From Paracerasibacillus soli (GTDB lineage: Bacteria; Bacillota; Bacilli; Bacillales; Amphibacillaceae): a stretch of DNA of 64,000 bases. The stretch lies in the NCBI RefSeq assembly GCF_034006335.1, contig NZ_JAWDIQ010000003.1; one strand, written 5' to 3'. Below, piece after piece: positions 9,601 to 20,700 of this stretch. Within the stretch, counting starts at the first letter, position 1, and every line of letters begins with the position of its first letter. The notes under the pieces are model-generated. The model did no database searches, was not told where the DNA came from, and saw only the letters and a list, made by a program, of their open reading frames with translations. The position numbers and the translations under genes are program-made.

Positions 9601-10133
9601 ATGGAAAAAAGTTGGTATGTTGTCCATACGTATTCTGGTTATGAAAACAAAGTTAAAGCAAACTTAGAAAAGCGTGTTGAAACAATGGGAATGGAAGATA
9701 AAATTTTCCGCGTCATTATACCAGAAGACGAAGAAACAGAAATAAAAGATGGCAAGAAAAAAGTAGTGAAAAAGAAAGTGTTCCCAGGTTACGTTTTGAC
9801 AGAAATGATTATGACGGATGATTCTTGGTATGTTGTTCGGAACACGCCAGGTGTAACTGGCTTTATCGGTTCAAGTGGTGGGGGACAAAACCTACGCCGT
9901 TATTACCGGATGAAGTAGATGTCATTCTGAAACGAATGGGTATGGCTGACGCAATTGTGCAAATCGACTTCGAAGTGGATGAAAATGTACGTGTAACAGA
10001 TGGACCATTTGCGAATTTCGAAGGTACAATTGAACAAATTGATTTGGATAAACAAAAAGTAAAAGTACTTGTCAACATGTTTGGAAGGGATACACCGGTT
10101 GAATTGGATTTTAATCAAATTGAAAAATCTTAA
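9601..10133 (+). CDS. nusG: Transcription elongation/termination factor NusG (frame broken once)
   Basis: The NGN domain (MEKSWYVVHTYSGYENKVKANLEKR...) binds RNA polymerase, and the C-terminal KOW domain (VRVTDGPFANFEGTIEQID) contacts Rho or S10. One base is missing in the G run near 9880: GSSGGG should continue TKPTPLLPDEVD. Corrected length is 177 residues, the B. subtilis value. The long structured leader suggests its own regulation. Confidence 0.93.
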
Positions 10134-10311
10134 TAAAGATTTTGAATGCATGTCAAACAATGTAAAGTTCTACACACAGGTAGGTTAAGAAACTATTAGT
10201 ACCATGTGAAGGTGCTTTTGTTTGTGTATGATTACAGTAGGAATGGTCGTAACGATCAAAGGTATATCAAACAACTGAAATGCGGGACTATTCTTGCATT
10301 CTAAAAATCAC

Positions 10312-10340
10312 TTGCAAAATTCGCTATTTCATGCTAAAAT
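10312..10340 (+). promoter_or_regulatory. sigma-A promoter for rplK-rplA
   Basis: TTGCAA (10312-10317), 17 bases, then TAAAAT (10335-10340) with an upstream TG. A weak stem-and-T-run (10198-10219) just before it may end the nusG message. Confidence 0.6.
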
Positions 10341-10385
10341 TCTTTTGTTATTCATGCTCTAATGAAGAGCATTTATATAACATGA

Positions 10386-10418
10386 GTGGGAGGGGGAAAA
10401 CCCCTATTACCACATCAC
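10386..10418 (+). promoter_or_regulatory. rplK leader hairpin
   Basis: GTGG (10386-10389) and AGGGG (10391-10395) pair with CCCCT (10101-type arm at 10401-10405) and CCAC (10410-10413). A similar GTGGGAGG...ACCACAT element precedes rplA at 11011-11038. Autoregulation by L1 is a plausible but unproven reading. Confidence 0.5.
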
Positions 10419-10440
10419 GGACTTTAAGGAGGTGTGTCTC

Positions 10441-10866
10441 GTGGCTAAAAAAGTTATTAAGTTGGTAAAACTACAAATTCCAGCTGGTAAAGCAAACCCA
10501 GCACCACCGGTAGGACCTGCGCTTGGTCAAGCTGGTATTAACATTATGGGATTTTGTAAAGAGTTTAACGCCCGTACGCAAGATCAAGCAGGTTTGATTA
10601 TTCCAGTTGAAATTACAGTATTTGAAGACCGTTCATTTACTTTTATTACGAAAACTCCGCCTGCTGCCGTATTGCTTAAAAAAGCAGCTGGCATTGATAA
10701 AGCTTCTGGTGAACCAAACAAAAATAAAGTTGCAACTTTAAAACGCGATCAAGTTAAAGAAATTGCAGAAACTAAAATGCAAGATCTTAACGCGGCAGAT
10801 GTAGAAGCTGCTATGCGTATGGTTGAAGGAACAGCACGAAGCATGGGTATTAAGATTGAAGACTAA
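10441..10866 (+). CDS. rplK: Ribosomal protein L11
   Basis: L11 (141 residues) forms the base of the GTPase-associated centre with L10. It starts at GTG 10441 behind AAGGAGGTG; the motif QIPAGKANPAPPVGPALGQAG is the conserved N-terminal region. The frame is intact. It is separated from rplA by a hairpin with a T run. Confidence 0.95.
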   Translation: MAKKVIKLVKLQIPAGKANPAPPVGPALGQAGINIMGFCKEFNARTQDQAGLIIPVEITVFEDRSFTFITKTPPAAVLLKKAAGIDKASGEPNKNKVATLKRDQVKEIAETKMQDLNAADVEAAMRMVEGTARSMGIKIED

Positions 10867-10882
10867 TCTCCGAAATCTTGCA

Positions 10883-10920
10883 GGGTTGCGGTATGCGAAA
10901 TTTGCACCTCGCAACCTTTT
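10883..10920 (+). terminator. Attenuator-like hairpin between rplK and rplA
   Basis: GGTTGCG (10884-10890) pairs with CGCAACC (10910-10916), followed by TTTT. A second, perfect 10-bp stem (TTATAAAAGC 10985-10994 with GCTTTTATAA 11001-11010) follows without a T run. These could modulate rplA relative to rplK. Confidence 0.5.
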
Positions 10921-11010
10921 CGTATGAAATATAGTTTGTTCTAACGGCAAGCTAGATGTTGCAAAACAACATCATGTGCAAGCTTTATAAAAGCATTTGT
11001 GCTTTTATAA

Positions 11011-11038
11011 GTGGGAGGTATTACCGTTATAACCACAT
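11011..11038 (+). promoter_or_regulatory. rplA leader element, like the one before rplK
   Basis: GTGGGAGGT...ACC...ACCACAT repeats the pattern seen before rplK. A shared leader motif on the L11 and L1 genes is what a common protein ligand such as L1 would require. This is an inference. Confidence 0.4.
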
Positions 11039-11054
11039 TAGAGGAGGAAATAAA

Positions 11055-11747
11055 ATGGCAAAAAGAGGTAAAAAGTATCAAGAGGCTGTGAAGCTAATTG
11101 ATCGTTCAAAATCATATAGCATTACAGAAGCTATTGAACTTTTAAATCAAGTACCAAAAGCAAAATTTGATGAAACAATTGAAGTTTCTTATCGTCTAGG
11201 TGTAGACCCTAAGAAAGCAGACCAACAAATCCGCGGTGCATTCGTATTACCACACGGAACAGGTAAAACCCAACGTGTATTAGTATTTGCAAAAGGTGCT
11301 AAGGTAAAAGAAGCTGAAGCGGCTGGAGCTGACTTTGTGGGAGATCAAGACATGATCAACAAAATTAACCAAGGCTGGTTCGATTTTGATGTAATCGTGG
11401 CAACTCCTGACATGATGGCGGAAGTTGGAAAGTTAGGTCGTGTTTTAGGACCAAAAGGCCTTATGCCAAACCCTAAAACTGGAACAGTAACATTTGAAGT
11501 TGAAAAAGCAGTTAAAGATATTAAAGCTGGTAAAGTTGAATATCGTGTTGATAAATCTGCTAACATTCATGTTCCAATCGGTAAAGTTTCATTTGATGAT
11601 GAAAAATTAGTTGAGAACTTCAATGCAATGACAGATACAATCGTAAAAGCAAAACCTCAAGCTTCTAAAGGTACGTATTTACGTAACGTTGTAATCTCAT
11701 CTACAATGGGACCTGGAATTAAAATTGATGTTTCTAGCTTCCGTTAA
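11055..11747 (+). CDS. rplA: Ribosomal protein L1
   Basis: L1 (230 residues) forms the mobile L1 stalk and commonly represses its own operon. Conserved segments include FVLPHGTGKTQRVLVFAKG and GRVLGPKGLMPNPKTGTVT. ATG 11055 follows GAGGAGG; the longer upstream open frame is not supported by a ribosome site. The frame is intact. Confidence 0.95.
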   Translation: MAKRGKKYQEAVKLIDRSKSYSITEAIELLNQVPKAKFDETIEVSYRLGVDPKKADQQIRGAFVLPHGTGKTQRVLVFAKGAKVKEAEAAGADFVGDQDMINKINQGWFDFDVIVATPDMMAEVGKLGRVLGPKGLMPNPKTGTVTFEVEKAVKDIKAGKVEYRVDKSANIHVPIGKVSFDDEKLVENFNAMTDTIVKAKPQASKGTYLRNVVISSTMGPGIKIDVSSFR

Positions 11748-11754
11748 TTGGTAG

Positions 11755-11783
11755 TTGACTTTTTGATTACAATTAGATATACT
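11755..11783 (+). promoter_or_regulatory. sigma-A promoter for rplJ-rplL
   Basis: TTGACT (11755-11760), 17 bases, TATACT (11778-11783), just after the rplA stop. It feeds the L10 leader. Confidence 0.7.
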
Positions 11784-11804
11784 AAATCTCGTTAATAAAA
11801 CAAT

Positions 11805-11921
11805 TGCATACGTTGTACCGTAGACAGCAGGGGCCACATGGCTTAATTTTCCTGCCGAGGTGTTTGATTATATAACATAATAATTGTTATAAAGCCTCCT
11901 TGTGTCTATTGGAGGCTTTTT
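11805..11921 (+). ncRNA. L10 leader with terminator ahead of rplJ
   Basis: The leader carries the CAGCAGGGG...CCTGCCGAGG pairing typical of Firmicute L10 leaders. It ends in a clear terminator: AAGCCTCC (11892-11899) with GGAGGCTT (11911-11918) and a T run. The L10-(L12)4 complex is known to bind such leaders and reduce expression of rplJ-rplL. Confidence 0.75.
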
Positions 11922-11984
11922 ATTTCGTATATAAATAGCCTTGCAAAAGGTACGGTATAATGAATCTTTCTAGGAGGTGGAACA

Positions 11985-12482
11985 ATGCCAAGTATCGAAT
12001 CTAAACAACAAGTTGTTCAAGAAATTACAGAAAAATTTCGTAACAGCCAATCAACTGTATTAGTTGATTATCGTGGATTAGATGTTGCACAAGTTACAGA
12101 ATTACGTAAGCAATTACGTGAAGCTGGGGTTGAATACAAAGTTTATAAAAACACATTATCACGTCGTGCAGCTGAAGAAGCGGAATTGGGAGAATTAACT
12201 GGTTCTCTAGTCGGCCCAACAGCTATTGCATTCAGTAATGATGATGTAATTGCACCTGCTAAAATTTTGAATAACTTTGCAAAAGAAAATGAAGCATTGG
12301 AAATTAAGGGTGGCGTAATCGAAGGTAAGATTGCTACACTTGATCAAATTGAAGAACTTGCAACATTACCAAACTACGAAGGTATGGTATCCATGTTGCT
12401 TAGCGTATTACAAGCTCCAATTCGCAACTTTGCTTATGCTACAAAAGCTATTGCTGAACAAAAAGAAGAGCAAGGCGCATAA
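11985..12482 (+). CDS. rplJ: Ribosomal protein L10
   Basis: L10 (165 residues) anchors L7/L12 dimers to the ribosome through its C-terminal helix. The N-terminal domain reads KFRNSQSTVLVDYRGLDVAQV, with YKVYKNTLSRRA further on. The start follows TAGGAGGTGG. The frame is intact, and expression is likely controlled by the leader just upstream. Confidence 0.95.
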   Translation: MPSIESKQQVVQEITEKFRNSQSTVLVDYRGLDVAQVTELRKQLREAGVEYKVYKNTLSRRAAEEAELGELTGSLVGPTAIAFSNDDVIAPAKILNNFAKENEALEIKGGVIEGKIATLDQIEELATLPNYEGMVSMLLSVLQAPIRNFAYATKAIAEQKEEQGA

Positions 12483-12544
12483 TAAACTGAGTTTTTAAAG
12501 TACGATTAACTATAAAATAAACGTGAAAAATAGGAGGAAAAATC

Positions 12545-12906
12545 ATGACTAACGAACAAATTATTGATGCTATTAAAGAAATGTACTAGAATTAAATGAT
12601 TTAGTAAAAGCTATTGAAGAGGAATTTGGCGTAACAGCAGCAGCACCTGTAGCTGTAGCAGGTGGAGCAGCAGGTGGAGACGCAGCTGCAGAACAAACTG
12701 AATTTGATGTTGTGCTTGAAAATGCAGGCGCATCTAAAATTAAAGTTGTTAAAGCAGTACGTGAAATTACAGGCCTTGGCTTAAAAGACGCAAAAGACCT
12801 TGTTGATAACGCACCTAAAGCAATCAAAGAAGGCGTTTCTAAAGATGAAGCTGAAGAAGTTAAAGCTAAACTTGAAGAAGCTGGAGCAGCTGTAGAAGTT
12901 AAATAA
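12545..12906 (+). CDS. rplL: Ribosomal protein L7/L12 (frame broken once)
   Basis: The stalk protein that recruits translation GTPases. The C-terminal domain is complete (KIKVVKAVREITGLGLKDAKDLVD), and so is the alanine-rich hinge. A shift near 12583 separates MTNEQIIDAIKEM from LELNDLVKAIEEEFGV: one base, or four if a Thr-Val pair was lost, is missing. Corrected length is 120-121 residues. A GC-rich hairpin without a T run (12966-12989) follows. Confidence 0.93.
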
Positions 12907-12965
12907 TTTATTTATAGAGATATATTCGTTCAAACTTGTTTTTGAACAACTTTATAAAAAATAAA

Positions 12966-12989
12966 GAGCTGTCGGCAACCGACGGGCTC
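12966..12989 (+). other. GC-rich hairpin after rplL
   Basis: GAGCTGTCGG pairs with CCGACGGGCTC around a CAA loop with one bulge. No T run follows, so it may be a processing or stabilising hairpin rather than a terminator. Confidence 0.4.
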
Positions 12990-13040
12990 TATGTATACAA
13001 TGACAATCTTCTCTTACTATATATAAAGTGGGTGCAATCA

Positions 13041-13643
13041 ATGTCTGAACATTACTTTTCACATCAACCTCAATCACAAAGTTCACCAAAGACATGGACC
13101 TATGAATTGCGGAGAAAAACATTTACATTTACAAGTGATGTCGGTGTATTCTCAAAAAACGAAGTAGATTTTGGCTCAAGATTACTTGTTGAAACATTTG
13201 CAGCTCCACGTATAACCGGCGATATTCTAGATTTAGGGTGTGGTTATGGACCGATTGGTATTGCTTTAGCGGCAAGTTTTGAGGATCGGAAAATTCTAAT
13301 GGCAGATGTAAATGAAAGAGCGCTAGCGTTAGCGAAGGAAAATATACAAAGAAACGCAATCCTGAACGCCGAACTTGTAAGAAGTGATCGGTTTTCCAAT
13401 TTAACAAACTACACATTCGCTTCTATTGTAACAAATCCTCCAATTCGAGCTGGAAAAAAAGTTACATACGCTATGTTTGAGGAAAGTAAAGATGCATTGC
13501 ATAGTGGCGGAGAATTATGGGTTGTCATTCAGAAAAAGCAAGGGGCACCTTCAACAAAAAATAAGTTAAGCGACTTATTTGGGAATGTTGAGGTTGTAGC
13601 AAAGGATAAGGGGTATTTTATTTTAAAGTCAATTAAGGTTTGA
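13041..13643 (+). CDS. ybxB: Class I methyltransferase YbxB (RsmC-like)
   Basis: A 200-residue S-adenosylmethionine methyltransferase of the RsmC/RlmG type. Motif I is DILDLGCGYGPIGIALA and the catalytic-type motif is ASIVTNPPIRAG, an NPP signature used for base N-methylation of rRNA. The exact target of the Bacillus protein is not known to me. Start ATG 13041 is chosen by alignment with the family (MSEHYFSHQPQS). It lies between rplL and rpoB as in B. subtilis. Confidence 0.85.
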   Translation: MSEHYFSHQPQSQSSPKTWTYELRRKTFTFTSDVGVFSKNEVDFGSRLLVETFAAPRITGDILDLGCGYGPIGIALAASFEDRKILMADVNERALALAKENIQRNAILNAELVRSDRFSNLTNYTFASIVTNPPIRAGKKVTYAMFEESKDALHSGGELWVVIQKKQGAPSTKNKLSDLFGNVEVVAKDKGYFILKSIKV

Positions 13644-13907
13644 CCTAGCATTGTTAATGTGATAATATTATTAAATGCTAACATGGGAATTCTTTTGTCA
13701 AGAGAAAACGATTAGAAAATATAGGGAAGGTATAATTTAATACAAACAGGGGACAATGGTAAAATCGTCTTTTTGATGGTCGCGATATATATGTGAAGGT
13801 TTTTTTGATGAAAAGCCTTTTTTCTGTTATTGTTCGTGTTGACTTTTTGTATATAGAGAACATAAAACCTTATTTCTATTTAAAAATGATAACCTATTAT
13901 CATAATT

Positions 13908-13940
13908 TTGACAAGAGCATTCACAAATATTTAATAAGAT
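13908..13940 (+). promoter_or_regulatory. Possible promoter for rpoB-rpoC
   Basis: TTGACA at 13908-13913 is a perfect -35. The best -10 candidates are TAATAA (18-base spacing) or TAAGAT (21-base spacing), both weak. The 486 bases between ybxB and rpoB are AT-rich, with no gene that I can support. Confidence 0.35.
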
Positions 13941-14129
13941 TATCTACTTAGAAAAAGTATTTTTGAATTACCTTTAAACTAGTCTAGAGCTAGTTCGCTG
14001 TATTATCTTGTTGTGTATAAGAAGTTCCTAATATATAGGGCTTCTCTAAAATAAATTTAGCAATCCACACTTGTATGTATGATTAGCTTTAAAACATACA
14101 AATAACTCAAGATTTGAGAGGTGAAGCAG

Positions 14130-17100
14130 TTGGCAGGTCAACTAATTCAGTACGGGCGGCATCGCAAACGTAGAAGTTATGCGCGAATCAGCGAAGTGTT
14201 GGAACTACCAAATTTGATTGAAATTCAAACCGCTTCCTACGAATGGTTTTTGGAGGAAGGTTTGCGAGAAATGTTTCAAGACATCTCGCCAATTGAGGAT
14301 TTCGCAGGGAATCTATCATTAGAATTTGTCGATTATAGTATGGGAGAACCTAAATATCCCGTTGAGGAATCAAAAGATAGGGATGTTACGTATAATGCTC
14401 CACTTCGTGTTAAAGTACGCCTCATTAATAATGAAACAGGTGAAGTAAAAGAACAAGAAGTATTTATGGGAGATTTCCCGTTAATGACAGATACAGGAAC
14501 ATTTATCATTAACGGTGCAGAACGTGTTATTGTATCTCAGCTCGTTCGTTCACCTAGTGTGTATTACAATGAGAAAATTGATAAAAACGGAAAACGAGGT
14601 CTCGCAGCTACTGTTATACCAAACCGCGGTGCGTGGTTAGAGTTTGAAACAGATGCAAGAGATGTTGTACACGTAAGAATCGATCGTACAAGAAAATTAC
14701 CGATTACGGTTTTATTAAGAGCGTTAGGCTTTAGTGCAAATGAGGAAATCATCGATTTGATTGGTGATAATGAATACCTCCTTAATACATTAGAAAAAGA
14801 TAATACAGAAACAACCGAAAAGGCATTATTAGAAATATATGAGCGTCTTCGTCCAGGTGAACCACCGACTGTTGAAAACGCAAAGAGTTTACTTGTTTCG
14901 CGCTTTTTTGATCCAAAACGTTATGACTTAGCACATGTGGGACGCTATAAAATGAATAAAAAGCTTCATTTGAAAAATCGTCTTTTTAATCAAGTGCTAG
15001 CAGAACCAATTGTTGATCCGGAAACTGGTGAAGTAATTGCTCAAAAAGGTGACAAATTAGAACGTAAACTTTTAAACAAAATCATTCCGCATTTAGAAGA
15101 TGCCGAAAACATGGTAAACGAGAAAGTGTTAAATCCCGAAGATGGTATATTGGATGAACCAATTCGTTTACAATCTGTTAAAATATTCGACCCAACAGAT
15201 CCAACTGGAGAACGTATTTTAAATGTAATTGGAAATGCAAATATCGACTCTACAACCAAAAATATTACACCAGCAGATATACTAGCATCCATTAGCTATT
15301 TCTTTAATCTGTTATATCAGGTTGGAAATACCGATGATATCGACCATTTAGGAAATCGTCGTTTACGTTCTGTTGGCGAATTATTACAAAATCAGTTCCG
15401 TATTGGATTATCTCGTATGGAACGTGTTGTCAGAGAAAGAATGTCGATTCAAGATACATCAAGCATTACGCCACAACATTTAATCAATATACGCCCGGTA
15501 ATTGCGTCGATTAAGGAGTTCTTCGGAAGTTCACAGTTATCGCAATTTATGGACCAAACTAACCCATTAGCAGAACTTACGCATAAGCGTCGTTTATCTG
15601 CATTAGGACCAGGTGGACTAACACGTGAACGTGCAGGAATGGAAGTGCGTGACGTACACTATTCCCACTATGGACGCATGTGTCCGATTGAAACACCGGA
15701 AGGACCAAACATTGGGTTAATTAACTCATTATCAAGTTACGCTAAGGTAAATAAATTTGGCTTTATTGAAACGCCGTATCGTCGTGTCGATCCTGATACA
15801 GGTAAATTAACAGTGCATATTGATTATTTAACAGCCGATGAAGAAGATAATTACATTGTTGCACAAGCAAATGCACCTGTAGACGAAGATGGTAACTTCC
15901 AAAACGAAGAAGTTATTGCTCGTTTTCGTGGAGAAAACATCGTTGTATCACGTGAAAAGATTGATTACATGGACGTTTCACCTAAGCAAGTAGTATCTGC
16001 TGCAACTGCATGTATTCCATTCTTGGAAAATGATGACTCAAACCGTGCGTTAATGGGTGCAAACATGCAACGACAAGCTGTGCCATTAATCCAGCCTGAA
16101 GCGCCAATTGTTGGTACAGGAATGGAATATGTTTCTGGAAAAGACTTGGTGCAGCGGTAATTTGTAAACACGAAGGAATTGTTGAAAGTGTGGAAGCCAA
16201 GCAAATTATCGTACGTCGTGTATCCGAGATAGATGGAAAAGAAGTAAGAGGTGACGTTGATCGCTACCGTTTACTAAAATATATCCGCTCTAACCAAGGT
16301 ACTTGTTATAACCAACGTCCAATTGTCCAAGAAGGTGACCGTGTTACAAAAGGTGAAATCCTTGCTGATGGACCTTCTATGGAAAAAGGTGAACTTGCTT
16401 TAGGTCGTAACATTCTAATTGCATTTATGACGTGGGAAGGTTACAACTACGAGGATGCTATTATTATGAGCGAACGTCTTGTGAAAGATGATGTGTACAC
16501 ATCTATTCATATTGAAGAATATGAATCGGAAGCTCGTGATACAAAGCTTGGACCGGAAGAAATTACAAGAGATATTCCAAATGTTGGTGAAGACGCGCTT
16601 AAAAACCTAAATGAACAAGGAATTATTCGCGTTGGTGCTGAAGTAAAAGATGGAGATATCCTTGTTGGTAAAGTAACGCCTAAGGGAGTTACGGAGCTAT
16701 CTGCTGAAGAACGATTACTTCATGCGATATTCGGTGAAAAGGCTCGTGAAGTGCGTGATACATCACTACGTGTTCCACATGGTGCGGGTGGTATTGTACT
16801 AGATGTGAAAATCTTTAACCGTGAAGATGGTGATGAATTACCACCAGGCGTAAATAAACTTGTCCGTGTATACATCGTTCAAAAACGTAAAATACACGAA
16901 GGGGACAAGATGGCTGGTAGACACGGAAATAAAGGGGTTATCTCTAAGATTCTCCCTGAAGAAGATATGCCATTTTTACAGATGGGACACCGGTAGATAT
17001 TATGCTTAACCCACTAGGTGTACCATCACGTATGAATATCGGACAGGTGTTTGAATTACATCTTGGAATGGCTGCTAGAAAATTAGGCCTTCATGTTGCA

Positions 17101-17664
17101 ACACCAGTATTTGATGGAGCAACAGAAGAAGATGTTTGGGAAACACTAGAAGAAGCGGGTATGCCGCGAGATGCGAAGTCTATTCTTTATGACGGACGTA
17201 CAGGTGAAGCATTTGATAACCGTGTTTCTGTTGGTATTATGTACATGATCAAACTAGCACACATGGTTGATGATAAACTTCATGCGCGTTCGACTGGACC
17301 ATATTCACTTGTTACGCAACAACCACTAGGTGGTAAAGCACAATTTGGTGGACAGCGATTTGGTGAGATGGAGGTTTGGGCTCTTGAGGCTTATGGTGCT
17401 GCATACACATTACAAGAACTTCTTACTGTTAAATCAGATGACGTCGTTGGACGTGTGAAGACGTATGAAGCAATTGTAAAAGGTGAAAACGTACCGGAAC
17501 CTGGCGTACCAGAATCGTTTAAAGTGCTTATTAAAGAATTGCAAAGTCTAGGTATGGACGTAAAAATCCTATCAAGTGACAAAGAAGAAGTTGATATGCG
17601 TGAACTGGAAGAAGATGACGCGCAAGCTGCAAGCAAGCTGAATTTAGAAGTAGAAGAAAATTAA
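14130..17664 (+). CDS. rpoB: RNA polymerase beta subunit (frame broken twice)
   Basis: Catalytic beta subunit of RNA polymerase. It starts at TTG 14130 behind GAGAGGTGA (an in-frame GTG lies three codons earlier). The rifampicin-pocket segment SSQLSQFMDQTNPLAELTHKRR, continuing LSALGPGG, has the ordinary Asp, His and Ser residues at the common resistance positions. Two shifts occur: TTGG for expected TCTGG near 16147 (SGKDSGAAVICKHEG), and CAGA for expected CCAGA near 16980 (MPFLPDGTPVDIMLNP). Corrected length is 1178 residues, normal for Bacillus. It is followed by rpoC. Confidence 0.95.
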
Positions 17665-17774
17665 TTGCTGTGTGCTCTAACAAAAAAGAACGCATGATTT
17701 GTTAGAGCGCACCTTAGATAAAGTGTTTGGAGTATCCTATTTAAAAATCGTACATTAAAAAGGGAGGTAGACCC

Positions 17775-20700
17775 TTGTTAGATGTAAATAATTTTGAGTA
17801 TATGAAGATTGGCCTTGCGTCACAGAAAAGATCCGTTCTTGGTCATTTGGTGAAGTAAAGAAACCAGAAACAATTAATTATCGTACATTAAAGCCTGAAA
17901 AGGATGGTCTATTTTGTGAGCGGATTTTTGGTCCTACAAAGGACTGGGAATGTCATTGCGGAAAATATAAACGTGTACGCTACAAAGGTGTCGTTTGTGA
18001 CCGCTGTGGTGTAGAAGTGACAAAAGCAAAAGTTCGCCGTGAAAGAATGGGACACATAGAATTAGCTGCACCAGTTTCACATATTTGGTATTTTAAAGGA
18101 ATACCTAGTCGGATGGGGTTAATCCTCGATATGTCGCCACGTGCGCTTGAGGAAGTAATTTACTTTGCGGCCTATATTGTAACAGAATCAGGTAATACGC
18201 CACTTGAGAAGAAACAACTATTATCTGAGAGAGAATACCGTGAGTATTACAGTAAATACGGTAATTCATTCAAAGCACAAATGGGTGCAGAGGCAATCCG
18301 TAAACTATTACAAGACATCGACTTAGAAAAAGAATCTGAAGCATTAAAAGAAGAGTTAAAAACAGCACAAGGGCAAAGAAGAACGCGTGCGATTCGTCGT
18401 TTGGAAGTAATGGAGGCATTTCGTCATTCGGGTAATGAGCCATCTTGGATGGTATTAGACGTATTGCCAGTTATCCCTCCTGAAATTAGACCGATGGTAC
18501 AGCTTGATGGAGGAAGATTTGCAACATCTGATCTAAACGATTTATATCGTCGAGTTATTAACCGTAATAACCGTCTTAAGCGTTTATTAGATCTTGGAGC
18601 ACCTAGCATTATCGTACAAAACGAAAAACGCATGCTTCAAGAAGCGGTTGATGCACTAATTGATAACGGTCGTCGCGGTCGCCCGGTTACTGGACCAGGA
18701 AATAGACCTTTGAAATCTCTTTCCCATATGTTAAAAGGGAAGCAAGGCCGTTTCCGTCAAAACTTACTTGGTAAACGTGTAGACTATTCTGTCGTTCTGT
18801 TATTGTTGTTGGACCGAATTTAAAAATGTACCAATGTGGATTACCAAAAGAAATGGCATTGGAACTTTTCAAGCCATTTGTAATGAAAGAGCTTGTTGAA
18901 CAAGGTGTTGCGCATAACATTAAATCAGCAAAGCGTAAAATTGAGCGTATGAACCCGGAAGTTTGGGATGTGCTAGAAGAGGTTATTAGAGAACATCCAG
19001 TACTATTAAACCGTGCACCTACATTGCATAGGTTAGGTATTCAAGCATTTGAACCAACACTTGTAGAGGGGCGCGCAATTCGTTTACATCCACTCGTTTG
19101 TACAGCATATAACGCTGACTTTGATGGTGACCAAATGGCGGTACACGTACCACTTTCTGCCGAAGCGCAAGCAGAAGCACGCATTTTAATGTTGGCGGCA
19201 CAAAACATCTTGAACCCGAAAGACGGTAAACCAGTTGTTACACCGTCACAAGATATGGTTTTAGGAAACTACTATCTTACATTAGAACGTGAAAATGCCG
19301 TTGGAGAAGGTAAGGTATTTAAGAGTGTGGCAGAAGCACTCATCGCCTATCAAAATGGCTACGTGCATTTGCATACGAGAGTCGCTGTAAAGGCTTCTAG
19401 TGTAAACAACCAAACGTTTACAGAAGAACAGCAAAATCAAATGCTATTAACAACTGTCGGGAAGTTGATCTTTAATGAAATTTTACCAATACATTCCCGT
19501 ACATTAACGAGCCAACGAAGTTTAATTTAGAGGTGCGTACACCAGAAATATTTCGTTGAACTCGGAACAAATCTTGTAGAAGAAATCCAGTCTCGAGATT
19601 TGGTTAAACCATTTAAAAAAGGTTTCTTAGGAGATATAATCGCGGAAGTATTTAAGCGATTTAAGATAACAGAAACATCGAAAATGCTAGATCGTCTAAA
19701 AGATCTTGGATTTAAGTTTTCTACTAAAGCAGGTATGACTGTAGGGGTTTCCGACATTCTTGTATTACCTGATAAGGAAGAAATACTTGAAGAAGCACAA
19801 GATAAAGTTGATCGTGTCTTAAAACAGTTCCGTCGTGGTTTAATTACAGAGGAAGAGCGCTATGACCGTGTTATTGCAATTTGGTCACAAGCAAAAGATA
19901 CGATTCAAGATAAACTAATGGAATCCTTGGATAATCGTAACCCAATCTTCATGATGAGTGATTCCGGTGCAAGGGGTAACCCATCGAACTTTACGCAATT
20001 AGCTGGTATGCGCGGATTAATGGCGAACCCGGCTGGTCGTATTATTGAGTTACCGATTAAATCAAGTTTCCGTGAAGGATTAACCGTATTAGAGTACTTT
20101 ATTTCGACACACGGTGCGAGAAAAGGACTTGCGGATACGGCCCTTAAACAGCCGACTCAGGTTACCTCACACGACGTCTTGTTGATGTTGCACAGGATGT
20201 TATCGTTCGCGAAACAGATTGTGGAACAGACAGAGGTTCAGCGGTATCTGCTATTATGGATGGAGCCGAGTTAATTGAACCACTAACAGATCGACTCATT
20301 GGTAGAACTGCCTTTGAAAATGTGAAACATCCTGAATCTGGCGAAACAATTGTTGCTAAAAATGAAGTTATTACAGAAGATCAAGCGAGAGAGATTACAG
20401 AAGCCGGTATTGAAACGGTAACAATACGTACAGTATTTAACTGTAATACGAAACATGGTGTCTGTAAGAAATGTTATGGCAGAAACCTAGCAACTGGTTC
20501 TGAGGTAGAGGTAGGAGAAGCGGTTGGTATTATTGCAGCACAGTCCATTGGTGAACCAGGAACACAGCTTACAATGCGTACGTTCCATACAGGTGGAGTT
20601 GCTGGAGATGATATTACCCAAGGTTTACCGCGTATTCAGGAACTATTTGAAGCGCGCAATCCAAAAGGGCAAGCGCTTATTAGTGAAATCTACGGAACTG

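Noticed and set aside
10280..10468. Open frame of 62 codons before rplK
   Set aside because: It runs through the promoter and leader of rplK, has no ribosome site and does not resemble a protein family.
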